From assembly GCA_948330435.1 (NCBI GenBank), contig CAOJBY010000013.1:43994-107993 (forward strand): DNA of 64,000 nt, written 5' to 3'. A program made the translations under genes and the position numbers. The notes beneath the pieces were generated by a model. That model had not been told where the DNA came from and ran no database searches. It saw only the letters and a list, made by a program, of their open reading frames with translations. The DNA is from an uncultured Lachnoclostridium sp. Lineage in GTDB: Bacteria > Bacillota > Clostridia > Lachnospirales > Lachnospiraceae. Numbering within the stretch: position 1 is the first letter of the stretch; every line of letters starts with the position of its first letter. Below, piece after piece: positions 7,801 through 15,616 of the stretch.

Positions 7801-9105
7801 TTATTTTACCGCTTCAAAAGCCGCATCCAATGCTGCTATCAGATCCTCCGCCTTCTCAATTCCAATAGACAGGCGAATGGTGTTGGGCTTGATGCCCTGC
7901 TCCAAAAGTTCCTCATCGGTGCACTGGCTGTGGGTGGTGGTCGCCGGATGAATCACCAGGGATTTCACATCCGCTACGTTTGCCAGCAGGGAGAAAATGG
8001 CAAGATTGTCGATAAAGGTCTGAGCCGTCTTGGCATCTCCCTTGATCTCAAAGGTGAAAATGGATCCGCCGCCATTTGGCAGGTATTTCTCGTACAACTC
8101 ATGTGTAGGCTCCGTGGGAAGAGACGGATGATGCACTGCTTCTACCTGCGGATGTTTGTTCAGATACTCCACAATCTTCAGTGTATTGCTCACATGACGC
8201 TCAACCCTGAGAGAAAGGGTCTCCAATCCCTGCAGGAAAAGAAATGCATGGAAAGGAGAAAGGGTTGCTCCCGTATCCCTAAGAATGACCGCACGGATAT
8301 AAGTTACAAATGCCGCAGGTCCCGCTGCATCCGTAAAGGATACCCCGTGATAGCTTGAATTTGCTTCTGAGATCCAAGTGTATCTTCCGGAACCTTTCCA
8401 GTCAAAACTGCCTCCGTCTATAATCACACCGCCGATGGCCGTTCCGTGTCCGCCGATAAACTTTGTGGCAGAATGTACCACAATATCTGCTCCATACTCA
8501 ATGGGGCGGATAAGGTATGGTGTTGCAAAGGTGGAATCTACCACTAAGGGAAGCTTGTGCTTATGAGCAATTTGTGCCAGTTTCTTAAGATCGATCAGAT
8601 TGGAATTAGGATTACCCAGAGTCTCTACAAAAATCGCCTTCGTATTTTCCTGAATGGCTGCTTCGAAAGAGCCTTCTACATAAGGATCTACAAAAGTAGT
8701 TGTCACCTGATTGTTCAAAGGAAAGGTATGTGCCAAATAATTGTAGGTGCCGCCGTAAATGGTTTTGGACGCTACAATGTGCTCTCCCGCCCTGGTAAGG
8801 GCCTGGAACGTATAGGCCAGTGCTGCTGCTCCGGAAGCAACAGCCAACGCTGCCACACCGCCCTCCAGGGATGCAATTCTCTGCTCAAATACATCCTCCG
8901 TGGGGTTGGTCAGTCTTCCGTAAATATTTCCTGCGTCACGAAGGCCAAAGCGATCCGCTGCATGCTGTGAATTGTGGAATACGTAGGAAGTGGATGCATA
9001 GATAGGAACTGCTCTTGCGTCTGTTACCGGGTCTGCCTGTTCCTGTCCGATATGTAACTGTCTTGTCTCAAATCCCCAATTTTTTGAATCTTTGATATCT
9101 GCCAT
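7801..9105 (-). CDS. metY: O-acetylhomoserine sulfhydrylase (O-acetylhomoserine aminocarboxypropyltransferase)
   Basis: A 434-residue Cys/Met-metabolism PLP enzyme. It starts with WGFETRQLHIGQEQADPVTD, typical of MetY rather than MetB/MetC. The PLP lysine lies in VVHSATKFIGGHGTAIGG around residue 216, with VVDSTFATP just before it. MetY makes homocysteine from O-acetylhomoserine and sulfide, the direct sulfhydrylation route to methionine, in the cytoplasm. It is monocistronic: a consensus promoter lies upstream and a terminator lies just after the stop. I see no S-adenosylmethionine riboswitch in the short leader. Sulfide released by the cysteine desulfidase elsewhere in this window could in principle feed it. 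Confidence 0.92.
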   Translation of the reverse strand: MADIKDSKNWGFETRQLHIGQEQADPVTDARAVPIYASTSYVFHNSQHAADRFGLRDAGNIYGRLTNPTEDVFEQRIASLEGGVAALAVASGAAALAYTFQALTRAGEHIVASKTIYGGTYNYLAHTFPLNNQVTTTFVDPYVEGSFEAAIQENTKAIFVETLGNPNSNLIDLKKLAQIAHKHKLPLVVDSTFATPYLIRPIEYGADIVVHSATKFIGGHGTAIGGVIIDGGSFDWKGSGRYTWISEANSSYHGVSFTDAAGPAAFVTYIRAVILRDTGATLSPFHAFLFLQGLETLSLRVERHVSNTLKIVEYLNKHPQVEAVHHPSLPTEPTHELYEKYLPNGGGSIFTFEIKGDAKTAQTFIDNLAIFSLLANVADVKSLVIHPATTTHSQCTDEELLEQGIKPNTIRLSIGIEKAEDLIAALDAAFEAVK

Positions 9106-9176
9106 TTTTTGAATCCTCCTCTTTCATTTTTTGTTTTTTCAAATGTTGTTGTATGTTCCTTGCTGTTTCTTTATGC

Positions 9177-9205
9177 ATACTAACATAGTAGGTTATTCTT
9201 GTCAA
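9177..9205 (-). promoter_or_regulatory. Sigma-A type promoter of metY
   Basis: TTGACA at 9205-9200, a 17-bp spacer and TAGTAT at 9182-9177. The expected start of transcription is about 65 bp before the metY ATG. AGGAGG lies 8-10 bases before the ATG. Confidence 0.8.
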
Positions 9206-9225
9206 GTATGTAAAATAATACCTGA

Positions 9226-10146
9226 TTATAGTTTCAGGCCATTGTGAAATAACTGCCTTATATCCTCTGGGACAGCAGCTTCCACCAGAAGTTCTTCTCC
9301 TGTAAATGGCTGCAAAAAATGTATTCTTCGGGCATGAAGGGCTGTTCGCTTCATCCCTGGGTTCTCCCCATTTCCATACAAAGGATCTCCCACAAGAGGG
9401 CACCCCAAATAAGCCATATGCACCCGAATCTGATGCATCCTGCCTGTCTCCAGATGTAGATGGATCAAGGAATGATTATCCTGCATTAACAAAGTTTTAT
9501 AATAAGTAACCGCCTTCTTCCCTCCTAATTCCACCCTCATCTGATTTCTATTTTTCGAATCCAGCCCCAAAGGAACCATAATCTTTCCCTGTGCCGGTTC
9601 TGGTACACCTTCCACAACAGCCAAATACTCTTTAAGCAATCTTCCGGACTGCCGCTGTCTGTCCAGACGGATAGCTGCTGCCCGATTCTTTACAGCCAAC
9701 ACCACCCCGGAAGTATCCTTATCCAAACGTCCAAAGATCCGAATCACAGAATCCTCACCCCTTTCCCGAAGATACGCTGCCAAACGGTTTGCCAGCGTAT
9801 CCCTCATCTTCCCGTTCCCTGTAGGATGTATTACAAGCCCGGAGGGCTTATCCATCACAATCACATCTGAATCCTCATAAAGCACAGAAATCCTCCCCTG
9901 AACAGATATCACATGTTCTGATGTCTCTTTCTCTGTCTCCAGCAGCACCTCCACCAGATCTCCCCCTTTCAGGAAAGCATTAACCTTTCTTCGCTCTCCG
10001 TTGACACAGATCCCTGATTCCCTGAATTTTGCCCGGCTGATCTCATTTTTCGTCAACAACATTCTCTTTCTCAGAAAACAATCCAGTTTTATCCCATTAT
10101 CTTCTTCCCGAACCCTCAGTTTTATTCTTTTCTCCAACGTCCTCAC
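9226..10146 (-). CDS. RluA-family pseudouridine synthase
   Basis: About 306 residues. An S4-like RNA-binding domain occupies the first 75 or so residues (DCFLRKRMLLTKNEISRAKF), followed by the RluA catalytic domain with MDKPSGLVIHPT and the active-site motif GRLDKDTSG; the aspartate attacks the uracil ring. The C-terminus has GRMHQIRVHMAYLGCPLVGD, the other RluA signature. Such enzymes isomerise uridine to pseudouridine in rRNA or tRNA; the target site is not predictable. The GTG at 10146 with AGGGAGAAAG in front is preferred; a TTG at 10194 would add 16 residues. It is divergent from tmcAL. A second paralogue is at 36023. Confidence 0.85.
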   Translation of the reverse strand: MRTLEKRIKLRVREEDNGIKLDCFLRKRMLLTKNEISRAKFRESGICVNGERRKVNAFLKGGDLVEVLLETEKETSEHVISVQGRISVLYEDSDVIVMDKPSGLVIHPTGNGKMRDTLANRLAAYLRERGEDSVIRIFGRLDKDTSGVVLAVKNRAAAIRLDRQRQSGRLLKEYLAVVEGVPEPAQGKIMVPLGLDSKNRNQMRVELGGKKAVTYYKTLLMQDNHSLIHLHLETGRMHQIRVHMAYLGCPLVGDPLYGNGENPGMKRTALHARRIHFLQPFTGEELLVEAAVPEDIRQLFHNGLKL

Positions 10147-10254
10147 CTTTCTCCCTGCTCTTCTACCGTCATCACCCTTTACGGTCCTTTCCAACTATGC
10201 TAATATAAATTCATATCAACACTTCAAAAATCCCGCCACAGAAAGGCCGCCAAC

Positions 10255-11532
10255 ATGAAAACCTTGGGAATCATCGCTGAATATAATCCTTTCCACAAAG
10301 GCCATGCCTATCACCTGCAAAAAGCAAAAAAATGGACCAATGCCGACTACACAATCGTTGTCATGAGTGGTTCTTTCACCCAAAGAGGACTGCCGGCCCT
10401 CACAGATAAATACACCCGAACCAAAGCTGCTCTCTTAAACGGTGTTGATCTTGTTCTGGAATTGCCAACCCCCTATGCCACCGGAAGTGCTGAGGCATTT
10501 GCCCGGGGAGCCATCTCTGTTTTGGACGCCTTAGGCTGCGTCGATACTCTCTGTTTTGGAAGCGAATCCGGTGATTTAGATGCCCTGTTTTCCTATGCAC
10601 ATCTTTTCGAAGAAGAACCAACAGATTATCGGGAACTTCTCAAATTCCACCTCAGGCAGGGACTCTCTTTCCCTGCGGCCAGAAGTAAAGCCGCTGAAGA
10701 ATACCTGAATTACACAGAACACGTGTGTGTGTGCTCCCGGGATGATGTGGACTGCCGTCAGGAATCAGAACTCTTACAGCATCCCAACAACATCCTGGGA
10801 ATAGAATACTGCCGGGCTCTCCTGGGCCGACACAGCCAAATTCATCCCTTAACCTTTTCCCGGATTTCCTCCGGATATCATGATCTGTCTATGGACACCG
10901 ATTTTGCTTCCGCCTCCGCTATCCGCAAAGCCATCCTAATGGAAAACCTGTCCAAGTCCATACAGGCTCAGCTTCCTCCATCCTCTTTCATTGTCTTAAA
11001 AGAAGCTTTGGAAAACTGCCCGCCTGTTACCTTTGATGATTTCTCTTTGATTCTGTTTCATCAGCTTTTAACCTTGTCCCGTCAGGATCTGGCTGCCTTT
11101 CAGGATATTTCATCGGATCTGGCCTCTCGTATGGAAAATCGCAGGTTCCAGTTTACCTCCATTTCCGCTTTTGCAGATCTCATAAAAACAAAGGAGTTAA
11201 CTCACAGCCGTATTACCCGGGCTCTCTGTCACATTCTTCTTGACCTTTATCAAAAAGATCTGGATTCCTTAAAAGCCGAAAACTGGCCTGTTTATCTGAG
11301 AGCCTTAGGCTTTCGAAAAAGTGCTGCTCCTCTCTTAACCGCCATAAAGCAAAAAGGCGCCTCACCGCTTCTTGTAAAAGCGGCGGACGCTTCTTCCCTG
11401 CTTACTCCCATACAATACGCCCTTTTTCAGAAAGATGTACAGGCAACCCATATTTATGAGTCTGCAAAGGTCTGCAGGCACGGCACAGACTTTGTTCACG
11501 AATACACACGAACACCTGTCATTCTTCCATAA
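10255..11532 (+). CDS. tmcAL: tRNA(Met) cytidine acetate ligase
   Basis: A 425-residue protein of the YlbM/TmcAL family. The N-terminus is a HIGH-type nucleotidyltransferase domain: LGIIAEYNPFHKGH (HxGH motif), then MSGSFTQRGLPALTDK, and CFGSESGD at about residue 100. In Bacillus subtilis TmcAL uses ATP and acetate to make N4-acetylcytidine at the wobble position of elongator tRNA-Met. The length is normal. The leader is short and the gene is divergent from the RluA-type gene, which suggests divergent promoters between 10147 and 10254. Convergent with the HAD gene, with only 7 bp between stops. Confidence 0.9.
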   Translation: MKTLGIIAEYNPFHKGHAYHLQKAKKWTNADYTIVVMSGSFTQRGLPALTDKYTRTKAALLNGVDLVLELPTPYATGSAEAFARGAISVLDALGCVDTLCFGSESGDLDALFSYAHLFEEEPTDYRELLKFHLRQGLSFPAARSKAAEEYLNYTEHVCVCSRDDVDCRQESELLQHPNNILGIEYCRALLGRHSQIHPLTFSRISSGYHDLSMDTDFASASAIRKAILMENLSKSIQAQLPPSSFIVLKEALENCPPVTFDDFSLILFHQLLTLSRQDLAAFQDISSDLASRMENRRFQFTSISAFADLIKTKELTHSRITRALCHILLDLYQKDLDSLKAENWPVYLRALGFRKSAAPLLTAIKQKGASPLLVKAADASSLLTPIQYALFQKDVQATHIYESAKVCRHGTDFVHEYTRTPVILP

Positions 11533-11539
11533 CAGTCTC

Positions 11540-12190
11540 TCACACCTGACTGGAATCGGTTTTCACAAAGTTCAGGATCTCTTTCACCTCTAAAAGCCGG
11601 TAGTCCGCTTCAATCTCTTCGGGTGGAATACCTCCCCAAAGAACCAGTGCACGATCTACACCCGCCCCTTTTGCACATTCCATATCATAAGAACTGTCTC
11701 CAAAGAACAATACCTCCTCTGGCTTTGCCCCGGTATTCTTTAAATATTCCAGCATCGGATCGGGATAGGGCTTTCCTCGCCTGGTATCACTGGCTGTCAC
11801 TACACAGGAAAAATAATCCCCCAGTTTCTGCTGTTCAAAGTCTTCCTTATATTCCCTGCGGCTTCTGGACGTTATAATTCCAAGGGAAACATCCGTTTTT
11901 GAAAGTTTTTCCAAAACTTCCTCCATTCCATCAAAGGGGATCGTTTTCATTTCCTCAGCGTATTCTATGTATGTCCGTTCCCACTCCCTGCATGCCGCCT
12001 CCGGATCCGGAAGTTCCAGAATCTCCATAGTCCGAATTCCCGGAATTCCAAAAGAAAACCTCAAATCCGGAAGAATCGCATCTTCTCCCCATATTTTTTT
12101 CAAAACTCCTTTGAGGGAAGCAAAATGAATCCTCTCTGTATTAATCAGCGTACCATCCACATCAAACACCAGATGCTTATATGTTTTCAT
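11540..12190 (-). CDS. HAD-family phosphatase (phosphoglycolate phosphatase-like)
   Basis: 216 residues with the four HAD motifs: FDVDGTLINT (nucleophile and acid Asp) at residues 9-18, IITSRS near 105, a lysine in RRGKPYPDPM near 140, and FFGDSSYDMECAKGAG near 165. The helical cap between motifs I and II is of the PGP/beta-phosphoglucomutase type. It should hydrolyse a small phosphate ester in the cytoplasm; the substrate is unknown. It stands downstream of the DUF711 gene on the same strand, 71 bp away. Confidence 0.85.
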   Translation of the reverse strand: MKTYKHLVFDVDGTLINTERIHFASLKGVLKKIWGEDAILPDLRFSFGIPGIRTMEILELPDPEAACREWERTYIEYAEEMKTIPFDGMEEVLEKLSKTDVSLGIITSRSRREYKEDFEQQKLGDYFSCVVTASDTRRGKPYPDPMLEYLKNTGAKPEEVLFFGDSSYDMECAKGAGVDRALVLWGGIPPEEIEADYRLLEVKEILNFVKTDSSQV

Positions 12191-12261
12191 GCATAATCTC
12201 CTCTTCCTGATTTTCCAATGCCGTACTTCTATTTCAAACTATATTCTGTGTCTTTCAATGG

Positions 12262-13626
12262 TTAGTTTTTAAAGGAATGAATCGGTGCCGGAATCCGTCC
12301 TGCACGGCCTACAAAAGCATCACAGGAAAAACGGTTCACAGGCATAATAGGTGCATAACCCAAAAGCCCCCCAAACTCCACCATTTCTCCTACATCCTTT
12401 CCGATTACCGGAATGAGACGCACTGCCGTAGTCTTCTGATTCACCATGCCAATCGCCATCTCATCCGCAATAATGCCGGAAATGGTAGTTGCCTTTGTGT
12501 CTCCCGGAATGGCGATCATATCCAATCCCACAGAGCATACACAAGTCATAGCCTCCAGCTTCTCCAAAGTCAGTGCCCCTGCCTGTACCGCATCGATCAT
12601 TCCCTGATCCTCGCTGACCGGAATAAAGGCTCCGCTTAAACCGCCCACATAGGAAGATGCCATAACGCCTCCCTTTTTCACCTGATCGTTAAGAAGTGCA
12701 AGGGCCGCCGTCGTCCCCGGTGCACCGCACCTCTCCAGACCAATCTCCTCCAGAATCTCCGCCACGCTATCACCGATTGCCGGTGTGGGAGCCAGAGATA
12801 AATCCAAAATTCCAAAAGGAATCCCCAACCTTGCAGACGCTTCCTGGGCCACGAGTTGTCCCACCCGGGTTACCTTAAAGGCTGTCTTCTTAATGGTTTC
12901 ACATAGAACCTCAAAGCTTTCACCCCGAACTTTCTCAAGGGCATGCTTCACCACTCCCGGTCCGCTGACTCCTACATTGATGATTGCGTCCGCCTCCGTC
13001 ACTCCATGAAAGGCTCCTGCCATAAAGGGATTATCATCCGGTGCATTGCAGAATACTACCAGCTTGGCACACCCAAGAGAATCCTGCTCTTTGGTATACT
13101 CCGCCGTCTTAAGAATCATCTCTCCCATCAAGCGTACCGCATCCATATTAATTCCACATTTGGTAGAGCCTACATTGACGGAACTGCATACCCGATCTGT
13201 TTTCGAAAGGGCCTCTGGTATGGAACGAATGAGATTTTCCTCTCCCTTTGTCATTCCTTTGGATACCAGTGCGGAATATCCCCCAATAAAGTTCACCCCT
13301 ACCTGCTTTGCCGCCCGATCCAGCGTCTCGGCAATGGTTACATAATCCTCCGGACAATGGCAGGCAGCTTCCCCGATAAGAGCAATGGGCGTCACTGAGA
13401 TTCGTTTATTCACAATGGGAATCCCAAAATCCCGTTCAATCGCTTTTCCGGTAGCCGCCAGATCCTTTGCCACAGTTGTTATTTTCTCATAAATCTTCTC
13501 ATTGAGCTTTTTCAAATCCCCGTCAATGCAATCCAGCAGGCTGATTCCCAGGGTAATAGTACGCACATCCAGGTTGTCCTGCTCAATCATCTGATTGGTT
13601 TCTCTTACCTCATATAAGTTAATCAT
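12262..13626 (-). CDS. PFL-family protein (DUF711/UPF0210)
   Basis: 454 residues matching the DUF711 (UPF0210) family, which has remote similarity to pyruvate formate-lyase. Recognisable stretches are ISVTPIALIGEA near residue 58, SSVNVGSTKCGINMDAVRLM near 150, FCNAPDDNPFMAGAFHGVTE near 190 and the C-terminal GRIPAPIHSFKN. The function is unestablished. It is almost always paired with a small ACT-domain protein, as here (the ACT gene ends 18 bp upstream), so the two very likely act together with amino-acid-type ligand sensing by the ACT partner. There is no membrane segment or signal peptide. Confidence 0.9.
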   Translation of the reverse strand: MINLYEVRETNQMIEQDNLDVRTITLGISLLDCIDGDLKKLNEKIYEKITTVAKDLAATGKAIERDFGIPIVNKRISVTPIALIGEAACHCPEDYVTIAETLDRAAKQVGVNFIGGYSALVSKGMTKGEENLIRSIPEALSKTDRVCSSVNVGSTKCGINMDAVRLMGEMILKTAEYTKEQDSLGCAKLVVFCNAPDDNPFMAGAFHGVTEADAIINVGVSGPGVVKHALEKVRGESFEVLCETIKKTAFKVTRVGQLVAQEASARLGIPFGILDLSLAPTPAIGDSVAEILEEIGLERCGAPGTTAALALLNDQVKKGGVMASSYVGGLSGAFIPVSEDQGMIDAVQAGALTLEKLEAMTCVCSVGLDMIAIPGDTKATTISGIIADEMAIGMVNQKTTAVRLIPVIGKDVGEMVEFGGLLGYAPIMPVNRFSCDAFVGRAGRIPAPIHSFKN

Positions 13627-13644
13627 AATAATATTCTCTCCTAT

Positions 13645-13914
13645 TTAGATCCGATGCATCCGGTCAAAGATCTCCTCATGCTGACACTTAATTACAACAC
13701 CGATCTCCTCACCGATCTGCTCCAGTTCAGAAGCAAGACTCTCAAAGGACTTTACCTTCCCTGTGTCTACCACCATCATCATATTGAAAAACCCCTGAAC
13801 GATTGTCTGCGAAATATCCAGAATGTTTACGCCATTCCCCGCCAGATAAGTACATACCTTTGCAATGATCCCTACAGTATCCTTTCCTACCACAGTAATA
13901 ATAGTTCTTTTCAT
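13645..13914 (-). CDS. ACT-domain protein (UPF0237 type)
   Basis: 89 residues made of one ACT domain with the opening IITVVGKDTVGIIAKVCTYLA and NGVNILDISQTIVQG, which place it among GcvR-like/UPF0237 regulators. ACT domains bind amino acids or other small ligands at dimer interfaces. It is the first gene of a two-gene unit with the DUF711 protein. Its leader is almost wholly made of the Repeat A hairpin unit at 13927-14054, which supplies the bases just before its AGGAGGAGC ribosome site. Confidence 0.9.
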   Translation of the reverse strand: MKRTIITVVGKDTVGIIAKVCTYLAGNGVNILDISQTIVQGFFNMMMVVDTGKVKSFESLASELEQIGEEIGVVIKCQHEEIFDRMHRI

Positions 13915-13926
13915 AATGCTCCTCCT

Positions 13927-14054
13927 CTATTATAGTTCCGTAATATCCCTCTCCGTACACCCTGATCTAAATCAATTTCCAGCCACAAATCCATGTGTCT
14001 GTAAATCGATTTGTGCACTTCGGGGATATTACTGTTTTAGTTACGTAATATCCC
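13927..14054 (-). repeat. Repeat A, complete copy 1 (leader of the ACT gene)
   Basis: On the minus strand the unit runs CAGTAATATCCCCGAAGTGC, then an inner inverted pair (AAATCGATTTACAG / CTGGAAATTGATTT), then GGGATATTACGGAACTATAA. The outer TAATATCCC and GGGATATTA also pair, so the whole can fold as one long hairpin. A second, partial end (GGGATATTACGTAACTAAAA) precedes it. The unit finishes about 10 bases before the ATG of the ACT gene and touches its ribosome site. Confidence 0.8.
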
Positions 14055-14055
14055 T

Positions 14056-14853
14056 TTATATCTCAATACACGGCGAAATCTCATCCCGGCTTGCCACACC
14101 AATGGGGAAATCCCCTGGCTGGTAAGGCGTATCTCCAAGCTGAACCTCAAGCTTCACCGTCTCACGAGCCAGTTCCGCATAATTATTTTCCTTACTCAGG
14201 TGTCCCAAAAGCACTGCTTTCAAATTATCGTGAAGTACCTGGCAAAGAAGCTTTCCTGCGGACTCATTGGAAAGATGTCCCCTTTCTCCGGCAATCCGGC
14301 GTTTCAGATAATAGGGATATCCCCCTACCTCCAGCATATGTATATCATGATTTGCTTCCAGTAATAATACATCCAGTTCCTTAAGATGATCCACCGTATA
14401 ATCCGTATAGCCCCCCAAATCCGTAGCCACGGCTGCCGACCGGCCCTCGCAGGTGATACGGTAAGCCACCGGCTCCGCCGCATCATGGGAAATAGAAAAA
14501 GGAGAGAGCTTCAAGTCTCCAATATCAAAAGGCGTATCCGCCTGTATTTCCACAAACAGTTCCCCATTTATCTTGCCAAGACCGTCCATCTCCCGAATAG
14601 CCGCCGCTGTTCCCGGGGTGGCATAAATGGGTATCTCATACTTGCGTGCCAGTACTCCCAGCCCCTTAATATGATCGGAATGCTCATGTGTAATCAGAAT
14701 TCCATTCACATCGGTTCCCTTAAGTTCAAGCTCCTTTAATCCTGCCTCCACACGTTTTCCACTGATTCCTGCGTCAATCAAAATGTGGTTGTTCTCAGAA
14801 CCAATATAGATACAGTTGCCGCTGCTTCCGCTGGCGATACTGCACATTCTCAT
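14056..14853 (-). CDS. MBL-fold metallo-hydrolase, YycJ/WalJ type
   Basis: 265 residues with the metallo-beta-lactamase fold: the start MRMCSIASGSSGNCIYI is characteristic of YycJ/WalJ, followed by the metal-binding HEHSDHIKG (HxHxDH) near residue 57, then SHDAAEPVAY and the downstream GHLSNESAG and LGHLSKENN histidines. Bacillus YycJ is a 5'-3' exonuclease of DNA linked to mismatch repair and to the WalKR region. There is no walKR here. It ends next to the Repeat A copy and is separated from coaE by 134 bp with no clear signal. Confidence 0.85.
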   Translation of the reverse strand: MRMCSIASGSSGNCIYIGSENNHILIDAGISGKRVEAGLKELELKGTDVNGILITHEHSDHIKGLGVLARKYEIPIYATPGTAAAIREMDGLGKINGELFVEIQADTPFDIGDLKLSPFSISHDAAEPVAYRITCEGRSAAVATDLGGYTDYTVDHLKELDVLLLEANHDIHMLEVGGYPYYLKRRIAGERGHLSNESAGKLLCQVLHDNLKAVLLGHLSKENNYAELARETVKLEVQLGDTPYQPGDFPIGVASRDEISPCIEI

Positions 14854-14987
14854 GTCTTTTGTTCTCCTTTTTGGGTCTATCCTGCACGCTTTGCGGCATT
14901 TATCAGGGCAGCCCTGTTTTTCCTTACTAAAGATACGTCATTTGAGCGAAGTTGTCAATCTGTCTTAGACCAATCCACCGCCAAAGC

Positions 14988-15584
14988 TCATTTTTTCCCG
15001 TGCAAAAGATCCCGAATCTGCTCATAGGCCACTTCAATGGGACCACTATTGTCAATGACTGCCTGACAATATTTCCGAAATTCCTTATCCGCAAGCTGGC
15101 TTTCAAACACTGCCGCAATCTTCTCATCTGAGTAGCCACGGGAAATCCGAAGACGTTCCCGCCGTACCTCCTCATCTGCATACACATACCACAGTTCATC
15201 GCAGATTTCCTCATAATGGTCTTCTATCAACAATGCCGCTTCAATTATAAACAAGCTGCACTCTTTTGCTCTGCGAGCCTTGGCAATTTCTCTTCTGGCT
15301 AAATCTTTTACAGCCGGGTGAATCATCCCATTGAGATATTTTCGTTTCTTTTCATCGGAAAATACGAAAGTTCCCAGTACCTGCCGATCAATCGCCCCAT
15401 CCTCGGCAAGAATCCCTTTTCCAAAATATTCTACAATCTTCCCATAGGCCTTTGTCCCTGGCTCCATCACCTGATGGCCCGCCTGATCCGCCTGAAATAC
15501 CCGGGCCTTATAAGTTTCTTTCAAGAAAGACATAAGCTCACTCTTCCCTGCACCTACGCCGCCTGTGATACCAATTACCCTCAT
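14988..15584 (-). CDS. coaE: Dephospho-CoA kinase
   Basis: 198 residues. The N-terminus MRVIGITGGVGAGKSELM is the CoaE Walker A loop, followed by ADQAGHQVMEPG and GKGILAEDGAIDR, both family signatures, then FIIEAALLIEDHYEEICDE. The enzyme phosphorylates dephospho-CoA, the last step of CoA synthesis. The ATG at 15584 is preferred over an in-frame TTG 21 bases earlier, since the family begins exactly at RVIGITGG. The segment before it contains a fragment of Repeat A. It lies 33 bp downstream of polA, a common gene order in clostridia, and should be co-transcribed. Confidence 0.93.
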   Translation of the reverse strand: MRVIGITGGVGAGKSELMSFLKETYKARVFQADQAGHQVMEPGTKAYGKIVEYFGKGILAEDGAIDRQVLGTFVFSDEKKRKYLNGMIHPAVKDLARREIAKARRAKECSLFIIEAALLIEDHYEEICDELWYVYADEEVRRERLRISRGYSDEKIAAVFESQLADKEFRKYCQAVIDNSGPIEVAYEQIRDLLHGKK

Positions 15585-15589
15585 ATTAT

Positions 15590-15614
15590 TATTCCAGTTC
15601 CGCAACCCCGTAAT
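15590..15614 (-). repeat. Repeat A fragment before coaE
   Basis: The minus strand reads ATTACGGGGTTGCGGAACTG, followed by GAATAATAAT and then the coaE ATG. This is the terminal motif of Repeat A (TTACGGAACTGGAATA) in a slightly changed form, again directly before a start codon and in gene orientation. Confidence 0.55.
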
Positions 15615-15616
15615 CT

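Noticed and set aside
9106..9176. Possible methionine riboswitch before metY
   Set aside because: The leader after the promoter is only about 70 bases and shows no paired S-box-like helices.
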